Positions 17,551 to 25,259 of a stretch of DNA of 64,000 nt are shown here, piece by piece. The notes under the pieces are model-generated. The model had not been told where the DNA came from. It searched no databases and worked only from the letters and a program-made list of their open reading frames with translations. The DNA comes from Tetradesmus obliquus (lineage: Eukaryota; Chlorophyta; Chlorophyceae; Sphaeropleales; Scenedesmaceae). Positions within the stretch are counted from its first letter, which is position 1. Every line of letters begins with the position of its first letter. Position numbers and translations under genes: made by a program. Location: NCBI GenBank assembly GCA_030272155.1, contig CP126195.1, positions 1,905,001 through 1,969,000 of the forward strand, written 5' to 3'.

Positions 17551-17638
17551 GGTGCTGTGATGACAAAACGGATTTCGGACTAGAGTTTCCGAGGCCTAGC
17601 GCCGTTGAAGAAACTCTCCCTTGGCTGTCTGAGCAAAG
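17551..17638 (+). ncRNA. Box C/D snoRNA, predicted 25S/28S guide
   Basis: C box GTGATGA (17557-17563), D box CTGA (17629-17632), stem TGCT/AGCA. The guide CCCTTGGCTGT (17618-17628) ends at the D box. It complements ACAGCCAAGGG of the conserved large-subunit stretch ACAGCCAAGGGAACGG. By the D+5 rule the methylated base is the C of ACAGC. The yeast counterpart is probably snR76, named from memory and not certain. Confidence 0.78.
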
Positions 17639-17706
17639 CTGCTGACCTGTCTCTTTGTGCCTTGTCAATTCATTTGTGGTGTCTTTTCTGGCAGCAGCAG
17701 CTCACA

Positions 17707-17769
17707 CATATGATGCTTTGCATCATCAGCATGCTTTGCATCATCATCATGCTTTGCATCATCAGCATG
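17707..17769 (+). repeat. Three-copy ~20-bp tandem repeat
   Basis: Units built on ATGCTTTGCATCATCA, adjacent in the host locus. No further function seen. Confidence 0.85.
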
Positions 17770-17824
17770 CAAGTGTATCTGCATACACGGCTTCTATTAA
17801 GTTGGTCTTGTGGCTGCTCAGTGC

Positions 17825-17921
17825 TGCGGGGCCCGTTCCCAGAAGCAACAACAATGAGGTCGTGCATGGTTTTAGGAAGAGCCGTGTGCGGCCACTGCCC
17901 CTGGGCCCCGCTATCCTGCAG
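17825..17921 (+). other. GC-rich 9-bp stem enclosing ~80 nt
   Basis: GCGGGGCCC and GGGCCCCGC are perfect complements. The enclosed segment has ACA-like elements but no clear C/D or H/ACA layout. Possible structured RNA or chance. Confidence 0.4.
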
Positions 17922-18856
17922 CGAGCACGCCGCTGCTGCTGCGGGACGATGGGCCTGGACAAACCTCATGTGCAGTTGCATTGCATCTGTGTTTGTGTTT
18001 GATTCGCTGCTTTCTTGCTGACATTTGCTGCTGCTGGTTCTTGTTGTTGTGTGGTGCTTCTCTGCTTCTGCAGGGTGAGGTGTCGTCGTCGCCGCCATCT
18101 GATAACAAGCCAATCATGAAGCCCCGGTCAAGCTTCCCTGCCATTGGCTGCAGCTCAGTGCTTCCGCCAACCCACCACCCTCCTCAAGCATCTGCCAGGT
18201 AGGTGCAGTTGTAGGTAGAGCAGCCAGCAGCTGGCCGGCTTGCAGGTTTGATTGTGGGGCAGCAGCAGCAGCAGTAACAGACATTTGGCTGCCGTCAGTG
18301 CAATTTCCCACCTGTGTGCGCAGTAGTAACAGCAGCAGCAGATTGCAGCTTGCCTTTGGGCTCTAGCAATCTTTTCTTCAGGCCTGTGCTGTAGCCTGCT
18401 ACCACGACGGTCGATGCTGGGCTGCCGAAGTGCCCTTGCAATCAACATTACGGGTAGCTACAGCAACGGGGCGTGTTTCAGTGCCGGCAGCTGCGCAGTG
18501 CTGCCTGCATGTATAGCTGCCTCTACATCCCGCTTCTAATGTACCTTCAGTATGTTGCTGTGAGTTGCTGGCTGTTGCTGACCAGAAGTTTGCTTTGCTT
18601 GGTGTTGCCTCTTCTTCCAGGTGAATGACCAACGATGCAAAGGCTGTCCTTGCAAGCGTGTCGTCTGCCCAGCAAGCGCCTTGCAGCCCTAACAAGGCCA
18701 GGCCTGAAGCAAGTGCAAGAACAATGCCCACCACCCGGCAGATGACACACACACACAGGTATGTACTGTAGTGCATCAGGTGTTTTGGGTGCTTCTCTGA
18801 GGGCGCAGGCAACTTGTGTCGACACCGTGGATACATTTGGTGTGTGCGGCAGCGGC

Positions 18857-18944
18857 TGCGCGATGACGACACCCTAGAGGCTGTTTATGATCACTCGCTG
18901 ATTAAAACCTCTTGAAAAAACGACTTCTCTTTCCACTGAGCGCA
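18857..18944 (+). ncRNA. Box C/D snoRNA candidate with C box and D box
   Basis: Terminal stem TGCGC/GCGCA, C box GCGATGA (one mismatch, as in the U18 copy), D' CTGA near 18898, D CTGA at about 18936. Guides upstream of D (ending TCTCTTTCCA) and D' (ending GATCACTCG) were not assigned. Confidence 0.65.
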
Positions 18945-19061
18945 TGCTGCTGCCGTTGCCCAGCCGTGTGTGCATGTTTGAGTATGCTCTGTTCTGTTGT
19001 GTGGTTGATGCGGTCTGCAACACTAACAGTCTGGGACGCTGCATATAAGCTGCTGATGTTT

Positions 19062-19143
19062 AGCACTGTGATGACGTTTCTGCGCCAGGGGGTTCCTGCC
19101 CCTACTTGCTGATCACCAGCTGACACTGCAGCAACTGAGTGCT
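19062..19143 (+). ncRNA. GGGG-TTTCCTG-CCCC family RNA, copy 1
   Basis: Terminal stem AGCACT/AGTGCT (6 bp, perfect), C box GTGATGA, core GGGGGTTCCTGCCCC, D'-like CTGA, D box CTGA. Confidence 0.75.
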
Positions 19144-19163
19144 GAATGGCGGTGTGTTTATGG

Positions 19164-19313
19164 TGCAGTGTGGCGACAACGTTGATGCAGTGTGGCGACA
19201 ACGTTGATGCAGTGTGGCGACAACGTTGATGCAGTGTGGCGACAACGTTGATGCAGTGTGGCGACAACGTTGATGCAGTGTGGCGACAACGTTGATGCAG
19301 TGTGGCGACAACG
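19164..19313 (+). repeat. Seven-copy 22-bp minisatellite
   Basis: Units of GCAGTGTGGCGACAACGTTG plus AT, the last one diverging at its end. They lie between copies 1 and 2 of the C/D-like family. Confidence 0.95.
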
Positions 19314-19325
19314 AATGTTGAAGTC

Positions 19326-19411
19326 GTTGCTGTGATGCAATTATGCTGCTTGAGGGGGTTCCTGCCCCTGCTCACTGACTTTTGTCAGAGTGTTGCAGTT
19401 GCTGAGCATTC
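19326..19411 (+). ncRNA. GGGG-TTTCCTG-CCCC family RNA, copy 2
   Basis: C box GTGATGC, core GGGGGTTCCTGCCCC, internal hairpin CTGAC/GTCAG, D box CTGA. The terminal stem is weak. Confidence 0.65.
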
Positions 19412-19449
19412 TACTTCGCTGTGCACTTGTTCAGCAGCGCTTAGTGTTT

Positions 19450-19530
19450 GTGCTGTGATGATACTTGCTGCACTAAGGGTTTCCTGCCCCTACTTTCTGG
19501 TTCCTTCCAGATGCTGCAGCTTCTGAGCAC
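19450..19530 (+). ncRNA. GGGG-TTTCCTG-CCCC family RNA, copy 3
   Basis: Stem GTGCT/AGCAC, C box GTGATGA, core AGGGTTTCCTGCCCC, internal hairpin TCTGG/CCAGA, D box CTGA. Confidence 0.75.
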
Positions 19531-19592
19531 TTGCCTTGTCCTGCTGTCGTCCTTATCTGTTGTCGCTGCGTTACCTGCATTAGCATGTGGCC

Positions 19593-19672
19593 TTGCTTTG
19601 ATGAACTTGCCGCACTGGGGGTTTCCTGCCCCTGCTTTCTGGCTTGTGCTGGACTATGTGGCTTCTGAGCAA
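19593..19672 (+). ncRNA. GGGG-TTTCCTG-CCCC family RNA, copy 4
   Basis: Stem TTGCT/AGCAA, C box TTGATGA, core GGGGGTTTCCTGCCCC, D box CTGA. Confidence 0.75.
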
Positions 19673-19705
19673 TGAACTGCAGCCTACTGTGTTGAGATGT
19701 TTGTT

Positions 19706-19786
19706 TTGCTGTGAACATTCTTGCTGCGTTGGGGGTTTCCTGCCCCTCTGTTCTGACTTGTGTCAGAGCTGGCAGCTTCTGAGCAT
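19706..19786 (+). ncRNA. GGGG-TTTCCTG-CCCC family RNA, copy 5
   Basis: C-box-like GTGAACA, core GGGGGTTTCCTGCCCC, hairpin TCTGAC/GTCAGA, D box CTGA. Confidence 0.68.
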
Positions 19787-19847
19787 TGACTTGTGCTGAT
19801 AGTAGTGTGATGTGCTGCAGCATCCTGAACGTGCACTTGCGTGCACA

Positions 19848-19930
19848 CTTGCTGTGAAGATTCTTGCTGCGCTGGGGGTTTCCTGCCCCTCTGTTCTGGC
19901 CTGTGCTGGAGCTGGCAGCTTCTGAGCATT
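19848..19930 (+). ncRNA. GGGG-TTTCCTG-CCCC family RNA, copy 6
   Basis: C-box-like GTGAAGA, core GGGGGTTTCCTGCCCC, hairpin TCTGGC/GCTGGA with G-U pairs, D box CTGA. Confidence 0.7.
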
Positions 19931-20016
19931 GATGCTTGTCTACACTGTGGTGTTGTGTGCGATGTATCCCTCTGCCGTGGTTGATGTTGTTTGTGCCAGT
20001 TCGTATGTATTACTTG

Positions 20017-20100
20017 AGCACTGTGAGGACACCTTGCTGCGCCGGGGGTTTCCTGCCCCCATCAGCTGATCACCTGCTGACACTGCAGATGCTGAGTGCT
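20017..20100 (+). ncRNA. GGGG-TTTCCTG-CCCC family RNA, copy 7
   Basis: Stem AGCACT/AGTGCT, C box GTGAGGA, core GGGGGTTTCCTGCCCCC, D' CTGA, D box CTGA. Confidence 0.73.
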
Positions 20101-20433
20101 TTATGTTCCATTCAAATCACGCTGACCTTGCTCTGCTGCTGTTGCTCCCTCTGCAGGTGCCAACGAAGAAGGCTGAGCACCCAAATCAAGAAATTGGGGC
20201 CTTATTCCACCAAGACATGAGCTGCACACCAGACCAGCAGCAACAAGGACTGTTGCATCTCTGCCACAGCCGCCAGATGAAGCACCCTGCATACCCACCA
20301 CCTACTGGGCTGACAGGGCACCTCTGCTTGTGCGGCTGAGGCCCAAATGCAAGGTGAGCTTACATATACACCTGCCTTCTGGGTGAATACCATGCGGTGA
20401 GGCGTGTGTTGTGTGCTGTGTTGCTGTGACACT

Positions 20434-20515
20434 GGACAGTGAGGAAAGCGAGCTGCACCGGGGGTTTCCTGCCCCTACTGTCTGACTTTTAGATGACATC
20501 GCAGCACCTGAGTCC
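20434..20515 (+). ncRNA. GGGG-TTTCCTG-CCCC family RNA, copy 8
   Basis: Stem GGAC/GTCC, C box GTGAGGA, core GGGGGTTTCCTGCCCC, D' CTGA, D box CTGA. Confidence 0.72.
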
Positions 20516-20597
20516 TTCACATCTTGGTTAGCTATGTGGAATTCCTTCTTTTGAGTTGTGTACCAGGTGTTTGTGGTGCGGATGGTGTTGATCTTGT

Positions 20598-20678
20598 TGG
20601 CTGTGACGACACCACCCTTGCCGGGGGTTTCCTGCCCCCACTATCTGATCATCAGATGACACCAAGGGCTCTGAGCCA
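20598..20678 (+). ncRNA. GGGG-TTTCCTG-CCCC family RNA, copy 9
   Basis: Stem TGGCT/AGCCA, C box GTGACGA, core GGGGGTTTCCTGCCCCC, hairpin TCTGAT/ATCAGA, D box CTGA. Confidence 0.75.
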
Positions 20679-20802
20679 TCGAATGCATCAACATCACCCA
20701 CCAACTAGTGGTGTATGCGGTCTGGTCTGTGCATGTGTGCTATTACGCAAGAGTTCCGTGAGAGTTGTGGCGGTTGCTGTTGTTTTCGGTTGCTTGCTTT
20801 GT

Positions 20803-20890
20803 TGGCTGTGAAGACACTCTGCCCAGCCGGGGGTTTCCTGCCCCCACCATCTGACGCTCTGCGCTGGATGTCACTTGGGCTGCTGAGCCA
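20803..20890 (+). ncRNA. GGGG-TTTCCTG-CCCC family RNA, copy 10
   Basis: Stem TGGCT/AGCCA, C-box-like GTGAAGA, core GGGGGTTTCCTGCCCCC, D' CTGA, D box CTGA. Confidence 0.73.
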
Positions 20891-21343
20891 CACACATTTT
20901 ACTTTATAGTTGTGGTCATCCTATTTGATGCGCTATGGTCAAATCATTGTGTAGCGGCGCACATCAGTGATGCAACTTGCCACTCGTGCACAGTGCCGCA
21001 GCGTAGCTGGGTCCTAGCCTCGAGCTAGGAGAACCTACTCAGTGAACCTGCAGGCCCCCTGCCACCCAAAGCAGTAGCCCAGTGCAATCAGTGCTTCGGT
21101 GCTGCTGTGCTGGCTCTGCCTGGGCATGCACGTGTCCAGCCGCCAGGCGTGCCGTGCTGTGTTATTAACGTATGTTAGTGACACACGTGCGGTGCGGCTC
21201 TGGCGGCGCCCGGTTGCTGCGGCGGGGTGTTGCCGGCTTGGTGCTCATGGCGCGGTGTTGCCGCAGTCTGAGATGTGCAAGCATGTGTTAATGATAGTTC
21301 AACTCACAGAAAAGTTGATCTCCTGTTGTCCAGAGTGTGTGCT

Positions 21344-21424
21344 GTGCTGTCAAGAATCTTGCTGCGCTGGGGGTTTCCTGCCCCTCTGTTCTGGCCTGTG
21401 CTAGAGCTGGCAGCTTCTGAGCAT
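21344..21424 (+). ncRNA. GGGG-TTTCCTG-CCCC family RNA, copy 11
   Basis: C-box-like GTCAAGA, core GGGGGTTTCCTGCCCC, D box CTGA. Nearly identical to copies 6, 12 and 13. Confidence 0.67.
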
Positions 21425-21463
21425 TGCTTGATGCAGTATCCTGTGCAAAACGTTGTGTGTTTC

Positions 21464-21545
21464 TTGCTGTGAAGATTATTGCTGCGCTGGGGGTTTCCTG
21501 CCCTTCTGTTCTGACTTGTGTCAGAGCTGGCAGCTTCTGAGCATT
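21464..21545 (+). ncRNA. GGGG-TTTCCTG-CCCC family RNA, copy 12
   Basis: C-box-like GTGAAGA, core GGGGGTTTCCTGCCC, hairpin TCTGAC/GTCAGA, D box CTGA. Confidence 0.7.
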
Positions 21546-21586
21546 GAAAGCCGAGGGTTTTGGTGGTTGCAAACAAATGTTTGCTG

Positions 21587-21667
21587 TTGCTGTGAAGATA
21601 TTTGCTGCGCTGGGGGTTTCCTGCCCCTCTGTTCCGGCTTGTGCTGGAGCTGGCAGCTTCTGAGCAT
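21587..21667 (+). ncRNA. GGGG-TTTCCTG-CCCC family RNA, copy 13
   Basis: C-box-like GTGAAGA, core GGGGGTTTCCTGCCCC, D'-like CCGG, D box CTGA. Confidence 0.7.
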
Positions 21668-21716
21668 TGACTTGTGTTTCCTGTGTTTGTTGTCTCTCGT
21701 TGTTTGTGTTTGAAAA

Positions 21717-21851
21717 GACTTGCTGATGATGAAGATTCCAAATTGGGCTTTTCTCAGAAAAACATTCGCAGGGCCCGTCTAGAGCTTTCGCCTTCGCCGG
21801 GCTTGAGAGCTGTTGCGGTGGATTACCTTCCTTGGATGTCTGAGGCAAGTC
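21717..21851 (+). ncRNA. U14: U14 box C/D snoRNA
   Basis: Terminal stem GACTTGC/GCAAGTC (7 bp, perfect), C box ATGATGA (21726-21732), D box CTGA (21840-21843). The guide CCTTCCTTGGATGT (21826-21839) complements ACATCCAAGGAAGG of 18S rRNA, and the D+5 base is the C methylated by U14 in yeast and vertebrates. The U14 domain A motif AACATTCGCAG is present at 21761-21771. The length of 135 nt fits U14. U14 also assists 18S pre-rRNA processing. Confidence 0.93.
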
Positions 21852-22518
21852 TGCTGTGCTTCGTTGAATTTGGTGTCCTTTGCGTCTCAACTGTGATTGT
21901 AAATACGACGATTCCAAGTGTGATTGTACAGTGATGCATTGTACAGGGATGCTTTGTGAAGTTTGTATGTTTTATGCGTGTCTTGTGGTGCTGGTGCTGA
22001 TCGGCAAGTGGTGCTGGTGCTGTGCGGCTGCTGCTGTGCTGGGGGATGATAAACCAGTTGGACAATTCACGACGGTCTTCTTAGCGGCCCCACAAAGGCC
22101 GGGCAGACACTCCACTGTATCAATACTGCTGACAGCTCCAAGCAGCAGCCCCTAGCCGGCAGTGACTGTTGCGATTTGTGTGGTAGAGAAGCTGTTGGTT
22201 TGCGCTGCTTGGTCCTGTGCCTGCCTAATGTTCGCCTGCTGTGCTGCTGCTGCTGCTTGCAGGAGTGCCAAGGATGGACAGAGGAAGCGACATGCACACT
22301 CTGCATGCAGCCACGGGATGTGCTGCAGAAGTTCTTGAGTCATCTGAAGCGCCTGGTGTCGAGGCAGTATCTCAAGCCGCTGAGCTTAGTGCAGCGCGTT
22401 CCCAAGCTGATGGTGTGATAGATGTGGTGGTGCCGTTGGCATGCTGTTAGCGAGGTAACACGCCGATGCTGACTGTTTCATGGCTTGTGCTGAGCCACCC
22501 ACGACTGTCACTGCGGCC

Positions 22519-22549
22519 AGCTTACTGAACTATATTAGTTCAGTAAGCT
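22519..22549. repeat. Perfect hairpin, 14-bp arms and 3-nt loop
   Basis: AGCTTACTGAACTA and its exact reverse complement flank TAT. It lies just after the snoRNA locus. Could be a terminator or a mobile-element end; there is no evidence to choose. Confidence 0.9.
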
Positions 22550-22616
22550 CTTCAGCGGAACTCTTATTCAGCGACACAGCGCAGGTTGAGCTGAATTGAT
22601 TCACTTGGGAGTGGAC

Positions 22617-22660
22617 AGCCTGATGAAGGGGGAAGACCCCGAAACGCGCAGCTGAGTTAT
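22617..22660 (+). ncRNA. Hammerhead-ribozyme-like core, incomplete
   Basis: CTGATGA, then GGGG...CCCC as a possible stem II, then GAAAC. This is the conserved core of hammerhead ribozymes, which occur in Penelope-like retroelements. No convincing stem III or NUH cleavage triplet was found, so it is probably a degenerate retroelement fragment. Confidence 0.4.
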
Positions 22661-23283
22661 TTTTAGACCCAATGAACAAGAGAGCCCTATGAACTGTACG
22701 TCTGTAGCTTTAGCCAGTCGCAGAACAGTCTGCCTTTTCAAAATCTTGAATTCAAGGCCAAAGAACCACAGTTGCACAGCAAGACTTTGGCAGTGGTGTC
22801 AAAGCGGCAGACGCAGTCTTCCAGCTGCCCAGCTGACGGGTGCATGCAGCTGTTTGAGATGGGCCCAGTCACCTGCTCTGCGCCTTTCAGCATTGCTGGG
22901 TTCCCCCCAGGTGCAAGTGTAACCTTCTTGACCTGCCGCACACCATGGCAATGCTCGCTCAAGCGTTTAGATGTAAGGATTGAATGATCCATATACTAGA
23001 TCGACTTCCAAGGCAACCTAGAGAGCAGAGGGCGGCCTTCTGACGCACTGCGAAATGACAGCGTGACCAAATTGACCAAACATTGCGCAAGCAAGGTGAT
23101 ATAGGCGCGGACGGCTGTGCGCGATGCAATTGTTTTACGCCTGCACACCTTGCCACCTTTCTTGACTGCTGCGAGGAGCGATTGTATCAAGTGCTGAGCG
23201 AAGAGAGGAACTGGTGCTGCAGGAAGCTTCTGATTGATCTTGAAGCAGAAAAAGCATTTTGCGTGTTCCGAACAGTTGAGGAG
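22661..23283. other. Upstream region of membrane-protein gene
   Basis: No splice-supported coding exon was recognised. The reading frame of the first exon is open upstream back to a stop at 23056-23058 but holds no earlier ATG, so this is treated as promoter and 5' UTR. Confidence 0.4.
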
Positions 23284-25176
23284 ATGGCATTCGACAGCTG
23301 CAAGGCACCGTCTTCAGGCCGGTGCAAGCTCTGCTCAGTGCCATGGCTGCCCGTGCTGCTCGGTCTGGTCGCCATCATATGCACTGGCATCTGGTGAGTA
23401 TTGTTCTGGCTTGCGCAGCTTGACGCAAGGCTAGTAGGCTTTGGCTATGAACAAACGGCGTGGCTCGACCTGCATCGCTGAAAGCGTCTGTGGTACAGGA
23501 AACAATGTAGTTGCTTTAAATGTTTGTTAGGGTGCTCTTCGATGATGATGCTTCAGCCCTTACGCCCTGAGCTTGGTGGGGTCCCCACCAGCGACACCTT
23601 CCACCGGCACGGCTCAGCACGTGGCGCAGCCTGCTCAGTTTACCATCGCGTTTCATACTTGTTATCTTGTCATGAACAGCTGCGCTATCCATCTCGTGCA
23701 GCAGCGAGCGGGTGCAGCATGAGAGGATTCGGTTGGTTTGACAGCAGATGGCAGCAGGTGGCAGCAGTATTCCACAGCATTTGCGTGCCATCACCCTCTT
23801 AACGCTGCAGCTGCACCCTACTGTTGGCATTGCTGCACTTTCCCGTGCTGCTGGCAGGCCTTGCTAACTCCACCAGTGCACACTGCCCACTACCTTGCTC
23901 CTGCTGCTGCCGTGTATCCAAAACATCACTCCACACAACCACAGGCACCACTTCAGCTCCCTGGCGCTGCTTGACACCAAGATCATCGCAAAGCTCATCA
24001 GCCTGCCCCCTCCAGTGGCCTTTGCCCGCGTGCTGCCAGCACTACTTGCTGCCTCTGTGGCCCTCGTGGTCATCATCACACTAGCAGCATGCGGCACACA
24101 CATCTGGCGCGCCCTGCAGCAGCGCAGCAGCAGCATGAGCAGCAGCAGTAGTGCTGTGAAGGCCCCTCGCGGCCTGCTTATCGCAGCTGGGCTGGCCAAC
24201 ACGCTGCTGTTCGTGCTGCTGATTTGGCTGGTGGTGATGTTTGCGATCAGCCTGCTGTGGCTGGGTGGAGGCATGATTGCAAGCAAGGCCACAATGGATG
24301 GTGCCAACACGCTGACTGTTGTGGATGAGACGCTGCCCAAGCTGATCAAGGCCGCGATGGGCATCGACCCAGCAAAGGCGGTGAGTGATAGTTAGTGGTT
24401 TGGTGTAAAGGGTTGGCGACAAGTCAAGCCAGGTGTCACTCCAGCAGTGTGTTTGCTTGCACGGCAGTGAAGCGTGCAGCGCCGGCAGCAGCAGGGCAGG
24501 TGGGGTGACAGTGTGAGCTGTGGCAGCAGCGGCAGCGTTAGCACGCCCTGGGTCTGCGCAGTGTACAGCGCAGCAAGGGAAGGCAACAGCAATTGCACCT
24601 GATGCTCCCCTCAGCCAGAGTACTCGTCAGCCAGTGCTTCTGCTGTGCTTCCCTGTTACAGATCCTCTGCTCAGTCTGGATCCTGAGATTGTGTCCTGTC
24701 GCTGTGCCATTTCATGCTCACAGGGCTACCTGGTGACTGTTGCTGGGCGTGACGTGGACATTGGCAAGTCCTCCTGCAGCCTCTTCTGCTTCACGCTGGC
24801 CCGCGCAATGCTTGCCGACACCATCGACTGCACCTGCGACAGCGCCTTTGCGCAGCAGCTGCTGCCTGCAGCCGGCTCAACCCACGACATCACGAGCGCA
24901 GAAGTTTGCAGGAGCACCCCAGTCATGTGCAGCGTGAATGCGTATGCCTTCCAGCTCTATGAGGAGCATATGAAGCCTGCGGTTGTGTGTATTATGCTCG
25001 CGCTGCTGTCTGTTGTGGGCTTGTTGATGCTGATGTCGGGTATGTATGCTCGGCTGCTGTCTGAGCAGCGATGTGGCAGCAGTGCTGGTGCCATCAGCAG
25101 GACCAGCAGCACAGACGCACAGATGCGCGTCGATGGCTCATCTGCGGGTGACAGCCCCCGCAAGATTGTGGTGTAA
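23284..25176 (+). CDS. Predicted four-pass membrane protein with Cys-containing loop
   Basis: Exons are 23284-23393, 23945-24380 and 24724-25176, totalling 999 nt (332 aa), phases consistent. The first ATG of the open frame was chosen. Hydrophobic segments: about residues 19-37 (PWLPVLLGLVAIICTGIW), one around RVLPALLAASVALVVIITLA, one around LLFVLLIWLVVMFAISLLWL, and a last one around VVCIMLALLSVVGLLMLMSG. A long loop before the last segment has several cysteines (CSLFCF, DCTCD, VCRST, VMC), likely disulfide-bonded and lumenal or extracellular. The C-terminus is Ser-rich and cytosolic by this model. The layout resembles plant four-pass membrane proteins, but no family was recognised with confidence, so no function is assigned. 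The stop overlaps a TGTAA. Confidence 0.78.
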
Positions 25177-25197
25177 CAGCAGCTGAATTCGGGATGT

Positions 25198-25259
25198 TTG
25201 ACCAGATGTTGACCAAGGGGTTGACCGAGCGTTGACCATGGGTCGACTGACAGTTGACC
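25198..25259 (+). promoter_or_regulatory. Array of five TTGACC hexamers
   Basis: TTGACC at 25198, 25209, 25221, 25232 and 25254, spaced 11, 12, 11 and 22 bp, so all fall on roughly one face of the helix. TTGAC(C/T) is the WRKY W-box core. Function is inferred and it lies just 3' of the membrane-protein stop. Confidence 0.5.

Larger units (their letters stand above)
16582..22464 (+). ncRNA. Putative non-coding snoRNA host locus
   Basis: About 5.9 kb carrying at least 18 box C/D-type elements on the + strand. Plausible host exons with acceptor and donor are 16700-16867, 18074-18199, 18621-18759, 20157-20350 and one starting about 22260. None has a long conserved reading frame, and several are closed in all frames, so a UHG-like non-coding host is inferred. 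A 15-bp direct repeat (GCGAGGTAACACGCC) sits at 16582-16596 and 22450-22464, near both ends of the locus. Transcript ends are inferred. Confidence 0.5.

Noticed and set aside
19102-19375. Open frame with repeated His-Cys-Ile-Asn-Val-Val-Ala-Thr-Leu units
   Set aside because: Produced by the 22-bp minisatellite on the antisense strand of the snoRNA locus.
20940-21070. Possible tRNA or H/ACA RNA around a TCCTAGC/GCTAGGA hairpin
   Set aside because: No tRNA A/B boxes or full cloverleaf, and no second hairpin with ACA box in the right place.
21288-21917. 209-codon antisense frame with repeated QKLPA...QETPSAA units
   Set aside because: It is the reverse complement of tandem C/D-like RNAs and U14. 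Spacing and covariation fit RNA genes, not protein.
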